Origin: Sphingomonas sp. HITSZ_GF
GTDB lineage: Bacteria; Pseudomonadota; Alphaproteobacteria; Sphingomonadales; Sphingomonadaceae
DNA: 64,000 nt
Assembly: GCF_029543155.1 (NCBI RefSeq)
Contig: NZ_JARQXA010000002.1
Span: 496,001-560,000 of the forward strand
Reading direction: 5' to 3'
Shown: one piece after another, positions 25,083 to 35,366 of the stretch
Layout of the letters: each line of letters opens with the position of its first letter
Numbering within the stretch: the first letter of the stretch is position 1
Program-made: the position numbers and the translations under genes
The notes under the pieces: generated by a model
What the model saw: only the letters and a program-made list of their open reading frames with translations
Databases searched by the model: none
What the model was told of the DNA's origin: nothing

Positions 25083-27230
25083 TCACTCATCACCCCGTGG
25101 GGCATCATCCCGCGGCTGGGGGATCGGCTGCCGCCCGGTATCGCGCGGCTGGTCGCGCGGATCTCGGCGCGGCGTATCGCCCGGTGCCCGCTTGCCGGTC
25201 ATCCGGTCGATCCAGTCCTGGTCGAGCTGTTCGTCCTGTTGCCCGCCCTGCTGCCCCGGGATCGGCTGGACGATCTCGTCGCCATTGCCGCGCGGCTGCT
25301 GGTCCTCGGGCAGCGGATTGCCGTCCTGGTCGACGAACATGCCGTTGTCGGGCTCGCCATAGGCGCTGTTCTCTTCGTCGAGCTGGTATTCGGGCAACGT
25401 CACCTGGGTATCGAAGGCCTCGGCCGCGCGCTTGGCCACCGCCTTGACCATGAAATCATGGAAGGCGCGCGCCGGCGCAGTACCGCCCTGCAGGCCGGGG
25501 ACGACCTGGGCGTCGTCGCGGCCCATCCACACGCCGGTGGTGATCCCGCTAGAGAAGCCGATGAACCAGCCGTCCTTGTTCGAATTGGTGGTGCCGGTCT
25601 TGCCCGCCACCGGGCGGCCGATCTGCGCGGCGCGGCCGGTGCCGGTGGCCACTGCGGTCTGCATCAGGTCGGTCATCTGCGCGGCGACATAGGGGGCGAC
25701 CAGCACATGGCTGGTGTCCACCTCGTGCTGGTAGATCACCGCGCCGTTCGCGGTGACGCGGGTGATGCCATACGGTGTCACCGCCACGCCCTTGTTCGCC
25801 ACCGAGGCGAAGGCGCGGGTCATGTCGATCAGGCGGACGTCCGAGGTGCCGAGCACCATTGCGGGATGGGTATCCACCGGCGTGGTGATGCCGAAGCGGC
25901 GCGCCATGTCGGCGATCGAGCCGAAGCCCACTTCCTGGCCGAGCTTCGCCGCGATCGTGTTGACCGAATAGGCGAAGGCGGTGCGGATGTTCATCTCGCC
26001 GCGGAACTGGCCGGAGCTGTTGCGCGGGCTCCAGCCGTTGATCGTCACCGGCTCGTCGACTACCAGGTCGTCGGGCTTGTGGCCGCTTTCTAGCGCGGTC
26101 AGATAGACGAACAGCTTGAACGCCGAGCCCGGCTGGCGGGTCGCCTGGGTCGCGCGATTGTAGATCGAGGCGACATAGTCCTTGCCGCCCACCATCGCGC
26201 GCACCGCGCCGTCGCGGTCGAGCGCGACCAGCGCGCCCTGCGCGTTCTTGGGCGCATTGGCGCGGATCGCATCGTCGGCGGCGCGCTGCATGCTCAGGTC
26301 GAGCGTGGTCCACACCTCGAGCGGCGCCTCGGTCTCGTCGATCAGCACTTCGAGCTGGGGCAGCGCCCAGTCGGTGAAATAGCGCACGCTGTTCTGCTTG
26401 GGCTCGGGGGCGAGCGCCACGGTGCGCGGATCGGTGGCTTTGGCCTGCGATTCCGTGATCTTGCCGGTCTCGGCCATCAGATCGAGCACCACGCTGGCGC
26501 GGCCGATCGCGGCCTCGGCATCGGCGGTGGGCGAATAATGCGACGGCGCCTTGACCAGGCCGGCGATCACGGCGGATTCGGCGAGCGTCAGGTTGGTCGC
26601 CGGATGGCCGAAGAACTTCCGGCTCGCCGCATCGATGCCGTATGCGCCGCCGCCGAAATAGACCTTGTTGAGATAGAGCTCGAGGATCTCGTCCTTGGTG
26701 AACTTGCGCTCCATCGCCAGCGCAATCACGCCTTCGCGCACCTTGCGGCCCAGATCGTACTTGTTCGACAGGAAGATCGTGCGCGCCACCTGCTGGGTGA
26801 TCGTCGAGCCGCCCTGCAGGCGCCGGCCCTCGTCGTGCAGCTGCTTGGCGCGCCAGAACATGCGGGCGACGCCGACGGGATCGACGCCCCAGTGCGATTC
26901 GAAGCGGCGATCCTCGGTCGCGATGATCGCGTCCTTCATCACCTGCGGGATCTGGTCGTACTTGATCCACTCGCCATAGCTCGGCCCGAGCGAGACCAGC
27001 ACGGTGCCGTCGGCGGCATGGACGCGGATCATCTGGCCGTTGGGCGAGGATTTGAGCTCGTCGAAGCTCGGGAGCGTCGATTTGGTCGAATAGACCGCGA
27101 TCAGCAGCGCGATGAAGGCGAGCAGCGCCAGGCTGCCGCCGCCGATCAGCGTCCAGAAGACAATGCGCTTCCAAAAGGCGAGGTCACGCCATTTGGACCT
27201 GCGGATGACTGCGGGCAGGTTGGATGCCAT
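25083..27230 (-). CDS. class A penicillin-binding protein (PBP1A-type)
   Basis: Bifunctional peptidoglycan synthase. The 715-residue protein has one N-terminal membrane anchor (residues about 25-50), a GT51 glycosyltransferase domain with ATEDRRFESHWGVDP and GGSTITQQVARTIFL, and a transpeptidase domain with the SxxK motif in QPGSAFKLF, SVN in AFAYSVNTIAAK, and KTG in VAGKTGTTNSNKD. A long tail rich in glutamine, aspartate, proline and arginine follows. The size and motif set fit PBP1A or the related PBP1C; the symbol is left open. Confidence 0.93.
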   Translation of the reverse strand: MASNLPAVIRRSKWRDLAFWKRIVFWTLIGGGSLALLAFIALLIAVYSTKSTLPSFDELKSSPNGQMIRVHAADGTVLVSLGPSYGEWIKYDQIPQVMKDAIIATEDRRFESHWGVDPVGVARMFWRAKQLHDEGRRLQGGSTITQQVARTIFLSNKYDLGRKVREGVIALAMERKFTKDEILELYLNKVYFGGGAYGIDAASRKFFGHPATNLTLAESAVIAGLVKAPSHYSPTADAEAAIGRASVVLDLMAETGKITESQAKATDPRTVALAPEPKQNSVRYFTDWALPQLEVLIDETEAPLEVWTTLDLSMQRAADDAIRANAPKNAQGALVALDRDGAVRAMVGGKDYVASIYNRATQATRQPGSAFKLFVYLTALESGHKPDDLVVDEPVTINGWSPRNSSGQFRGEMNIRTAFAYSVNTIAAKLGQEVGFGSIADMARRFGITTPVDTHPAMVLGTSDVRLIDMTRAFASVANKGVAVTPYGITRVTANGAVIYQHEVDTSHVLVAPYVAAQMTDLMQTAVATGTGRAAQIGRPVAGKTGTTNSNKDGWFIGFSSGITTGVWMGRDDAQVVPGLQGGTAPARAFHDFMVKAVAKRAAEAFDTQVTLPEYQLDEENSAYGEPDNGMFVDQDGNPLPEDQQPRGNGDEIVQPIPGQQGGQQDEQLDQDWIDRMTGKRAPGDTPRRDPRDQPRDTGRQPIPQPRDDAPRGDE

Positions 27231-27271
27231 CGGGGGGGTCGATTAAGCCCTATTCGGCCTGGTCACAAGGT

Positions 27272-27703
27272 TCAGGCGGTTGTGGAGTCGCTAGCCGAAG
27301 CCGGGTTTCCGCCACGTGAACGGAAATCGAGGCTGACCGAATTGATGCAATAGCGCAGCCCGGTGGGCGGCGGACCGTCGGGGAAGACATGGCCCTGATG
27401 CCCGTCGCAGCGTGCGCAGCGCACTTCGACGCGGCGCATGCCGTGGCTGACATCGGCATGTTCGGTGATGTTTTCCGGATCGATCGGCTGGGTGAAGCTT
27501 GGCCAGCCCGAACCCGAGTCGAACTTGTCGAGGCTGTCGAACAGCTCGAGCTTGCAGCCGGCGCAGAGATAGACGCCATCGGCCTTGTTATCGGTGTAGC
27601 GGCCGGCAAAGGCGCGTTCGGTGCCCGCTTCGCGCAACACGTGGAACTGCTCCGGGTTCAGCCGCTTGCGCCACTCGGATTCGGAGAGGTTCAGGTGCTC
27701 CAT
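27272..27703 (-). CDS. msrB: peptide-methionine (R)-S-oxide reductase MsrB
   Basis: Repairs methionine-R-sulfoxide in proteins. The protein of about 143 residues has the two zinc CxxC pairs (CAGC and CARC in [15 protein letters not shown]) and the catalytic [11 protein letters not shown] near the C-terminus. ATG at 27703 ([11 protein letters not shown]) is preferred; another ATG lies four codons earlier. No signal peptide, so cytoplasmic, unlike the MsrA gene at 52325. Confidence 0.94.
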   Translation of the reverse strand: MEHLNLSESEWRKRLNPEQFHVLREAGTERAFAGRYTDNKADGVYLCAGCKLELFDSLDKFDSGSGWPSFTQPIDPENITEHADVSHGMRRVEVRCARCDGHQGHVFPDGPPPTGLRYCINSVSLDFRSRGGNPASASDSTTA

Positions 27704-27737
27704 AAGGGCAAGCATGTGTCCGTGCGCCGGGTCCGCG

Positions 27738-28238
27738 TCAATCCGGGTTCGCGCGGAAGCGGGCCAAACCCGAGTTGACCTTCAATTGCCGCTTCAGTTC
27801 CTCGGCCGGCGGCGCCCAGAGAAAGCCGAAGCTGACCGCGCCGGCCTTCGATTCGACGGCGTGATGCAGCCGGTGCGCCTGGACGATTCGCTTCATATAG
27901 GTCGAGCGCGGCACATAGCGGTGGCGCAGGCGCTGGTGGACGATCACGTCGTGGAAGCCGAAATAGATCGCGCCATAGCCGGCGATTCCCGCGCCGATCC
28001 AGGTGAAGCCCGGCCACCAGCCTGCCTGCACCCCGCCATAGAGCAGCACGATCGACGGCACCGCGAAGATCACCGCATAGAGGTCGTTCCATTCGAACCA
28101 GCCGGTGCGGGCGCGGTGGTGGCTCGCGTGCAGGAACCAGCCCGGCCCGTGCATCACCCAGCGGTGCATCGCCCAGGCGAACACCTCCATCCCGGCAAGC
28201 GTGGCAAGGAACAGGGCAAGGCCGATCCAGGGGGGCAT
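27738..28238 (-). CDS. crtZ: beta-carotene hydroxylase CrtZ
   Basis: Di-iron membrane hydroxylase that turns beta-carotene into zeaxanthin, an early step to nostoxanthin-type pigments of sphingomonads. The 166-residue protein has the histidine boxes HRWVMH, HASHH, FHDVIVH and HRLHHA that bind the iron pair in the fatty-acid hydroxylase superfamily, with about four hydrophobic segments. No other carotenoid genes are in the window, so assignment rests on the histidine boxes, size and pattern. Confidence 0.88.
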   Translation of the reverse strand: MPPWIGLALFLATLAGMEVFAWAMHRWVMHGPGWFLHASHHRARTGWFEWNDLYAVIFAVPSIVLLYGGVQAGWWPGFTWIGAGIAGYGAIYFGFHDVIVHQRLRHRYVPRSTYMKRIVQAHRLHHAVESKAGAVSFGFLWAPPAEELKRQLKVNSGLARFRANPD

Positions 28239-28316
28239 AGGGGGTAGATAGGCGCTCCCGAGCTACCCGTCATCTGGTTGCGGAGAGTCGGCTTCGAGTC
28301 GCTCGACACCACTCCT

Positions 28317-28423
28317 CGTCACCCCGGCCTTGTGCCGGGGTCCACTGTGCCGCGCAGGTTGTCCGTTGAAATCCTACCCAGCATTTGCCTCCCGGTGGAC
28401 CCCGGCACAAGGCCGGGGTGACG
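28317..28423. repeat. long inverted repeat with 29-bp perfect arms
   Basis: Arms at 28317-28345 and 28395-28423 are exact reverse complements, and each arm contains its own small palindrome (CCCCGGCCTTGTGCCGGGG). It fills much of the 323-bp gap between divergent crtZ and sucC (28239-28561). The rest of the gap, 28424-28561, is AT-rich near 28445-28495 and probably holds the sucC promoter; an imperfect repeat ATTGC-N9-GCAAT is at 28450-28468. Confidence 0.9.
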
Positions 28424-28561
28424 GAAGAAAGCACTACCCGTCAGTATTTATTGCAATTACGTCGCAATCGCATTTACGCCGAAAAGATTTGGATTCGCGC
28501 GCGCGCCGTGCTTAAGGCACCCGCAAACTCCTTCCCGCCACAAAAGACGAGGGCGCGTCCC

Positions 28562-29764
<1,203 letters not shown>

Positions 29765-29795
29765 GCGATCGTCTGACCGCAGGTCAGGGCTGATA

Positions 29796-29838
29796 AAGGG
29801 GGCGGGGGAAACCGGGTTTCGGTTTCCTCTGCCCTTTT
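29796..29838 (+). terminator. intrinsic terminator of sucC
   Basis: A stem of 14 or more base pairs (core GGAAACC/GGTTTCC, loop GGGTTTC, extended by GGGC/GCCC with wobble pairs) is flanked by an A-tract and followed by TTTT. It lies 31 bp after the sucC stop and separates sucC from etfBA. Confidence 0.8.
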
Positions 29839-30032
29839 CGCATCGGGAGATCGCCTGCCGGCCGGAGCGCTCCCGAATGTGCGGTGAAGTCGTGCCGTCT
29901 CCGTAATCGGGCGGTTCGGGCCACTTTTTCGAGGTTCGGGTATGCTGAACGCGCTTTGAGGCTGGACTTGACCCGATTCTTCGGCATTAGCGATTGGCAT
30001 TGCCGACTTTCCAGCGACGGAGAGGATTTTCG

Positions 30033-30785
30033 ATGAAGGTGCTGGTGCCGGTCAAGCGCGTGCTTGACTATAATGTGAAGCCCCGCGTGAAGGCGGACGG
30101 GACGGGCGTCGATCTGGCGAACGTCAAGATGAGCATGAACCCGTTCGACGAGATCGCGATCGAGGAAGCCGTGCGCCTGAAGGAAAAGGGCGCCGCGACC
30201 GAGGTCGTCGTCGTCACGATCGGCGTCGCCAAGGCGGAGACCGACGTGCTGCTCACCGCGCGCGCGATGGGCGCCGATCGCGGCATCCTGATCCAGACCG
30301 ATGACGAGATCGAGCCGCTGGCGGTCGCCAAGCTCCTCGCCAAGGTCGCCGAAGAAGAGCAGCCCGGGCTGATCATCCTCGGCAAGCAGGCGATCGACGA
30401 CGACAGCAACCAGACCGGCCAGATGCTGGGCGCGCTGCTCGGCTGGCCGCAGGGCACCTTCGCCTCGAAGGTCGAGCTGGGCGGCAAGGGCGTGCTGGTC
30501 ACGCGCGAAGTCGATGGCGGCCTCGAGACCGTGGACCTCAAGCTGCCGGCGATTGTCACCACCGATCTCCGCCTCAACGAGCCGCGCTATGCCACGCTGC
30601 CGAACATCATGAAGGCCAAGTCGAAGCCGGTCGCGAAGAAGACCGTCGCGGACTACGACGTCGACGTCACCCCGCGTCTCAAGACGCTCAAGGTGGTCGA
30701 GCCGGCGAAGCGCACGGCCGGCGTCAAGGTGGGCTCGGTCGACGAGCTGGTTGAGAAGCTCAAGGGTCTCGGCGTCACCAAGTAA
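30033..30785 (+). CDS. etfB: electron transfer flavoprotein beta subunit
   Basis: With EtfA it forms the soluble FAD/AMP heterodimer that carries electrons from acyl-CoA dehydrogenases to the respiratory chain. The 250-residue protein begins [20 protein letters not shown] and holds the signature [20 protein letters not shown] and the late [23 protein letters not shown] at 30033 follows GGAGAGGA. A repeat fills the gap to etfA, which follows on the same strand. Confidence 0.96.
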   Translation: MKVLVPVKRVLDYNVKPRVKADGTGVDLANVKMSMNPFDEIAIEEAVRLKEKGAATEVVVVTIGVAKAETDVLLTARAMGADRGILIQTDDEIEPLAVAKLLAKVAEEEQPGLIILGKQAIDDDSNQTGQMLGALLGWPQGTFASKVELGGKGVLVTREVDGGLETVDLKLPAIVTTDLRLNEPRYATLPNIMKAKSKPVAKKTVADYDVDVTPRLKTLKVVEPAKRTAGVKVGSVDELVEKLKGLGVTK

Positions 30786-30787
30786 CC

Positions 30788-30856
30788 CCGTTCGCCCTGA
30801 GCTTGTCGAAGGGCGAATGTGACTCAATCGGGCTTCGACAAGCTCAGCCCGAACGG
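30788..30856. repeat. GAGCTTGTCGAAG-type inverted repeat between etfB and etfA
   Basis: Arms at 30788-30814 and 30830-30856 share the core CTGAGCTTGTCGAAG in opposite orientation with a few mismatches. This core is a dispersed element widespread in sphingomonad genomes. Because it is transcribed inside the etfBA operon, it will fold into an RNA hairpin between the two cistrons. Confidence 0.85.
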
Positions 30857-30872
30857 ATTGAGGATAGAAGAT

Positions 30873-31802
30873 ATGAAGACTCTGGTTTGGGTCGAACACG
30901 ACAATGCGGCGCTCAAGGACGCCACCCTCTCGGCGGTCACCGCCGCGGCGAAGCTCGGCGAAGTCCATCTCCTCGTCGCCGGCAAGGGCGTCGACGGCGT
31001 CGCCCAGGCGGCAGCGGCGATCACCGGCGTGGGCAAGGTCCATGTCGCCGACGACGCGGCCTATGAGCATTTCCTCGCGGAGAACGTCGCGCCGCTGATC
31101 GTGTCGCTGATGGGCTCGCACGACGCGGTCCTGTTCCCGGCGACCACCACCGGCAAGAACATCGCGCCGCGCGTCGCCGCCGCGCTCGACGTGATGCAGA
31201 TCTCGGACATCCTCTCGGTCGAGGGTGCCGATACCTTCACCCGCCCGATCTATGCCGGCAACGCGATCGCCACCGTGCAGACCAGCGACAAGAAGCTGGT
31301 GATCACCGTGCGCGGCACTGCTTTCGCCAAGGCAGCCGCCACCGGCGGTTCGGGTACGGTCGAGGCAGTTGCGAGCGAAGGCGACAAGGGCCTGTCGGGC
31401 TTCGCCGGCGCGGAGATCGCCAAGTCCGAGCGTCCGGAGCTGACCAGCGCCAAGGTGATCGTCTCGGGCGGCCGCGCGCTCGGCTCGGCCGAGGAGTTCC
31501 ACGCGCAGATCGATCCGCTGGCGGACAAGCTCGGCGCCGCCGTCGGCGCCTCGCGCGCCGCCGTCGACGCGGGCTATGCCCCGAACGATTATCAGGTCGG
31601 CCAGACCGGCAAGATCGTCGCCCCCGAGGTCTATGTCGCGATCGGCATCTCGGGTGCGATCCAGCACCTTGCCGGCATGAAGGACTCCAAGACGATCATC
31701 GCGATCAACAAGGACGAAGACGCTCCGATCTTCCAGGTCGCGGACATCGGCCTGGTCGGCGATCTGTTCAAGATCGTGCCGGAGCTGACCAGCAAGCTCT
31801 GA
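30873..31802 (+). CDS. etfA: electron transfer flavoprotein alpha subunit
   Basis: FAD-carrying subunit of ETF. The 309-residue protein starts [20 protein letters not shown] and contains the FAD domain with [35 protein letters not shown] and the [18 protein letters not shown] signature near the C-terminus. The frame opens 54 bp earlier in the repeat, but the ATG at 30873 has AGGA upstream and fits the family. It ends at a strong terminator. Confidence 0.96.
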   Translation: MKTLVWVEHDNAALKDATLSAVTAAAKLGEVHLLVAGKGVDGVAQAAAAITGVGKVHVADDAAYEHFLAENVAPLIVSLMGSHDAVLFPATTTGKNIAPRVAAALDVMQISDILSVEGADTFTRPIYAGNAIATVQTSDKKLVITVRGTAFAKAAATGGSGTVEAVASEGDKGLSGFAGAEIAKSERPELTSAKVIVSGGRALGSAEEFHAQIDPLADKLGAAVGASRAAVDAGYAPNDYQVGQTGKIVAPEVYVAIGISGAIQHLAGMKDSKTIIAINKDEDAPIFQVADIGLVGDLFKIVPELTSKL

Positions 31803-31821
31803 GTCGCTTCGCCGAAAGCAA

Positions 31822-31857
31822 AAGAGGGGCGCTCCTGCGGGGGCGCCCCTTTTCTTT
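31822..31857 (+). terminator. intrinsic terminator of etfA
   Basis: GGGGCGC and GCGCCCC form a 7-bp stem, extended by A-T and wobble pairs, with a 10-nt loop and TTTTCTTT. It lies 20 bp after the etfA stop, just before the convergent MFS gene. Confidence 0.85.
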
Positions 31858-31865
31858 GGCGCCGC

Positions 31866-33098
31866 TCAATCCGCCGGCAGCGGCGGCACCGGCACTTCGG
31901 GTATCGGCAGCGGCGGGATGCGGACCAGCCGCCAGGCCAGGACCAGCGCCGCCAGCGTGAGCAGCGCGGTATAGGCCACCACGCCGGTCCAGCCGCCGCC
32001 GCTCCACGCCATGCCGCCCACCGATCCCAGCACGCTCGATCCCAGATAATAGAAGAACAGGTAGAAGGCCGCCGCCTGGCCGCGGCTCACCAGCGCGCGC
32101 CGCCCCACCCAGCTCGAGGCGATCGAGTGCGCGCCGAAAAAGCCGATCGTCGCCACGGCGATGCCGCCGATCATCGCGACCAGCGACGATGCCGCGGTCA
32201 GCGCCAGCCCGCCGAGCAGCAGCAGGATCGGGATATGGAAGATCCGCCGCCGCCCGTGCCGCTCGGCCAGCAGCCCGAAGCGTGCCGAGCTCGCCGATCC
32301 CAGCACATAGAGCAGGAACACCGCGCCGATCGCGGCATGGCTCAGCGAGAAGGGCGGCGCCATCAGCCGGAAGCCGGCATAGTTGTAGAGCGTGACGAAC
32401 ACGCCCATCAGCACGAACGCCTCGCCATAGAGCAGCCGCAGCGCCGGGTCGCCAAGCAGCCCGCGCGCGCTCGCGAGCACGGCGCCGGGCCGGATCTCCT
32501 GCGGCGTGAAGCGGCGCGACGGCGGCGCCAGCCGGCGAAAGCCTTCCGCCATGCCCAGCGCGACCAGTCCCACCGCCACCAATGCCCAGCGCCAGCCGGC
32601 AAAATCGGTGATCACCGCGATGCCGAGCCGCCCGACCATCCCGCCAAAGGCATTGCCGGCGATGTAGAGCCCCATCGCCGGTCCCACCGACAGGGGCTCG
32701 ATCTCCTCGCTGATATAGGCCATCGCCACCGCCGGCACCCCGGCCAGCGCCATGCCGGTGAGCAGCCGCAGCGCCAGCAGGCCGTGCCAGCCGGGCACCA
32801 GCGCCGTTCCCAGCGTCAGCATCGCGGCGGCGAACATCGCGCAGACCATCAGCGGACGCCGGCCGAACCGGTCGGATAGCGGCCCGGCAAACAGGATCAT
32901 CACCGCCAGGGGGCCGGTTGCGATCGACACGGCCAGGCTCGATTCCGCTGCGCTCAGCCGGAATTCCTGCGCGAACAGCGGCAGCAGCGGCTGCAGCGAA
33001 TAGAGCAGCGAGAAGCTGGCAAAGCCCGCGAACAGCATCGCGAGGGTCAGGCGCCGATATTCTGGGGTGGCGCGGGAATAGCCGCCGGTTCTGGTCAT
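31866..33098 (-). CDS. MFS transporter
   Basis: A 410-residue major facilitator protein with about twelve hydrophobic segments. The first half carries the loop 2-3 motif [13 protein letters not shown] and the second half repeats the pattern ([13 protein letters not shown]). The substrate is not visible from sequence; the closest pattern I know is the drug or arabinose efflux group. It is followed downstream by the terminator of etfA, which converges on it. The DUF6624-like gene lies upstream on the same strand. Confidence 0.9.
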   Translation of the reverse strand: MTRTGGYSRATPEYRRLTLAMLFAGFASFSLLYSLQPLLPLFAQEFRLSAAESSLAVSIATGPLAVMILFAGPLSDRFGRRPLMVCAMFAAAMLTLGTALVPGWHGLLALRLLTGMALAGVPAVAMAYISEEIEPLSVGPAMGLYIAGNAFGGMVGRLGIAVITDFAGWRWALVAVGLVALGMAEGFRRLAPPSRRFTPQEIRPGAVLASARGLLGDPALRLLYGEAFVLMGVFVTLYNYAGFRLMAPPFSLSHAAIGAVFLLYVLGSASSARFGLLAERHGRRRIFHIPILLLLGGLALTAASSLVAMIGGIAVATIGFFGAHSIASSWVGRRALVSRGQAAAFYLFFYYLGSSVLGSVGGMAWSGGGWTGVVAYTALLTLAALVLAWRLVRIPPLPIPEVPVPPLPAD

Positions 33099-33176
33099 GG
33101 TCCGCCACAGCCTTTGCGCTGATCTGGCGCACGGCGCACCTGCATTTTTCGCAGCTGCTCGGCCGTGGTCGGCAAG

Positions 33177-34055
33177 TCAGCGCGGCGGCGCAGTGCCGAT
33201 TACCGGCACGTTCAGCGCCTTGCGCAGGCTGTCGGGAATCAGTGCCGGGGCGAAGGGCTGCTGCGTCGTTTTCCCCTGCCGCGCCTGATATTGCGTGCCG
33301 AAGATCTGCGGCTGCCCGCTCGTCTGGAGATAGCGATCGAGCGTCGCCGCTGCGATCCAGCCGGCCGGATAGCCGCGCGTGCCTGCCGCCAGCGCCAGTG
33401 CGTGCGCCAGCAGATAATCGTCCGGCGTATCGCCATGCTGGAACAGGAAGGCGGCGTGATAATAGTCCGCTCCGCTTTCGAGTGCTCCGACATCGAGCAA
33501 TTCCCGCGCCCGTGCCCGCCGCTTCCGATCCTCGGCCTCGATCCGGGCATGATCGGCATGATCCCAATCCTCGCGCGCCTTCTGGTCGGCATCGAACAGC
33601 GCGGTCATCTCGGCATTGGTCGTCCAGTGGCGATCGAGCGGATAGCTGGCCTGGGGATCGAAGCGGATCAGCCGTTCGTCCGGTTCGGCACGGTCCAGCA
33701 CGAACTCGGCTTCGAACGGCAACCAGCGCAGCCGCGCCGTGCCGTCCGCAAGCAGGCGAAAGCGCATCTGGTCGTCCTTGCCGGTGGCGAAGGTCAGCGC
33801 CCCGTCGGGATCCTGCCGGATCTCGCGCAGCGGCGCCGATTTCACACCGCGCAAGTCGGTAAAGACCGTCAGATTCCCGTCCACCGTGAAATGCTCGGGC
33901 GAGGAAAGCGTGCCGCGCCACTCGCCGGACGCCTGTTCCAGCTTCAACAGCATCACCACGCGGCCATGCGAGCGCACCGCCCAGTTTCCCGCAGCATCGG
34001 CGGCAAGTGCGGGAACGGCGAGGACCAGAGCCAGGAAAAGCGTGAGCAGGCGCAT
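33177..34055 (-). CDS. exported DUF6624-like protein
   Basis: A 292-residue protein with a signal peptide (MRLLTLFLALVLAVPALAAD). The first half is beta-rich and resembles a small-molecule or cofactor-binding barrel; the second half has FDADQKAREDW, YYHAAFLFQHG, DDYLLAHALALAAGTRG and LDRYLQTSGQPQIFGTQ, which I recall as the DUF6624 pattern. The function is unknown. The frame stays open far upstream, but the signal peptide places the start at 34055. Confidence 0.78.
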   Translation of the reverse strand: MRLLTLFLALVLAVPALAADAAGNWAVRSHGRVVMLLKLEQASGEWRGTLSSPEHFTVDGNLTVFTDLRGVKSAPLREIRQDPDGALTFATGKDDQMRFRLLADGTARLRWLPFEAEFVLDRAEPDERLIRFDPQASYPLDRHWTTNAEMTALFDADQKAREDWDHADHARIEAEDRKRRARARELLDVGALESGADYYHAAFLFQHGDTPDDYLLAHALALAAGTRGYPAGWIAAATLDRYLQTSGQPQIFGTQYQARQGKTTQQPFAPALIPDSLRKALNVPVIGTAPPR

Positions 34056-34109
34056 GCGAAAACTCCCTCGCACTGGTCCTGTTCGCCGATTTGGGCAGCA
34101 ACACGGCCC

Positions 34110-34130
34110 CGCATGCATTTCCTGCATGCG
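34110..34130. promoter_or_regulatory. palindrome in a divergent promoter region
   Basis: CGCATGCA and TGCATGCG, 5 bp apart, form a perfect 8-bp inverted repeat between the divergent DUF6624-like and MFS genes. A regulator operator is the simplest reading; no regulator gene adjoins. Confidence 0.4.
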
Positions 34131-34187
34131 TCGGTTGCGCCGAGCAGGCGTTGACGCTGCGTTGCAGCATGGCCAAGGGATTGGCTG

Positions 34188-35366
34188 ATGCACGCCCCCG
34201 CACCCACCCATTCGCACAATGTCGGCCTCGTTCATTTCGCCCTGGCGATGGGCGGGTTCGCGATCGGCACCACCGAATTCGCGACGATGAGCCTGGTGCC
34301 CTATATGGCGCAGGGGCTCGGGATCGATGCGCCCACCGCCGGCCATGTCATCAGCGCCTATGCGCTCGGCGTTGTGGTCGGCGCGCCGCTGATCGCCGTC
34401 GCAGGCGCCAGGCTGTCGCGCCGGCTGCTGCTGATCCTGTTGATGGGCGCCTTCGCGCTGTTCAACACGCTGAGCGCGGCCGCGCCCAACTATCACTGGC
34501 TGCTGCTGTTCCGTTTCCTCTCGGGCCTGCCGCACGGCGCCTATTTCGGCATCGCCGCGCTGGTCGCCGCCTCGCTGGTGCCGGTCAACAAGCGCTCCCA
34601 GGCGGTCGGGCGGATGATGCTCGGGCTCACCGTGGCGACGATCCTCGGCGTGCCTCTCGCCAACTGGCTGGGCCAGGCGGTGGGCTGGCGTTGGGGCTTC
34701 GTCGTCGTCGGTGTGCTCGCGCTGGCGACGGTGGCGCTGGTCGCGGCGCTGGCTCCGCGCGATCCCGCGCCCAAACATGCCAGCCCGCTCAAGGAACTCG
34801 GCGCGCTCGCCAATGGCCAGGTGTGGCTCACGCTCGGGATCAGCGCGATCGGCTTTGGCGGCATGTTCTGCGTCTATACCTATGTCGCCTCGACCATGCT
34901 CGAAGTGACCCGGGCACCGGCGAGCATGATCCCTCTGGTGCTGGCGGTGTTCGGCATGGGCGCGACGCTGGGCAGCATCATCGTGCCCAAATTCGCCGAT
35001 CGCGCGCTGATGCCCACTGCCGCGGTGTTGCTGCTCGGCAGCGCCGTCGCGCTCGCCTTCTATTCGCTCGCGGCGCACGCGCTGTGGAGCATCGCGCTCG
35101 ATATCTTCGCGATCGGCTTCCTCGGCGCGCTCGGCGCCGTGCTGCAGACCCGGCTGATGGACGTTGCCGGCGAGGCGCAGGGGCTCGCGGCTTCGCTCAA
35201 CCATTCGGCGTTCAACACCGCCAACGCGCTCGGCCCCTGGCTGGGTGGCCTCGCGATCGCGGCGGGCTATGGCTGGACGTCGACCGGCTGGGTCGGCGCG
35301 TTGCTATCGCTCGGCGGGTTCGCGGTGCTGGTGGTCGCGGTGCTGGTCGAGCGCAGCAGCAGGTAA
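34188..35366 (+). CDS. MFS transporter (AraJ-type)
   Basis: A 392-residue major facilitator protein with about twelve membrane segments. It begins with a short polar tail and FALAMGGFAIGTTEFATMSLVPYMA, typical of the drug/sugar-efflux AraJ or PbuE-like group, and has FLSGLPHGAYFGIAALVAAS in the fourth segment. The substrate is unknown. Its last 100 bp overlap the end of convergent nhaA. Confidence 0.9.
   Translation: MHAPAPTHSHNVGLVHFALAMGGFAIGTTEFATMSLVPYMAQGLGIDAPTAGHVISAYALGVVVGAPLIAVAGARLSRRLLLILLMGAFALFNTLSAAAPNYHWLLLFRFLSGLPHGAYFGIAALVAASLVPVNKRSQAVGRMMLGLTVATILGVPLANWLGQAVGWRWGFVVVGVLALATVALVAALAPRDPAPKHASPLKELGALANGQVWLTLGISAIGFGGMFCVYTYVASTMLEVTRAPASMIPLVLAVFGMGATLGSIIVPKFADRALMPTAAVLLLGSAVALAFYSLAAHALWSIALDIFAIGFLGALGAVLQTRLMDVAGEAQGLAASLNHSAFNTANALGPWLGGLAIAAGYGWTSTGWVGALLSLGGFAVLVVAVLVERSSR

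Noticed and set aside
27630..27650. CACGTGGAAC resembling half of a parS site in msrB
   Set aside because: Only one half-site matches; the left half (GCGCAA) does not, and it is 20 kb from the cluster.
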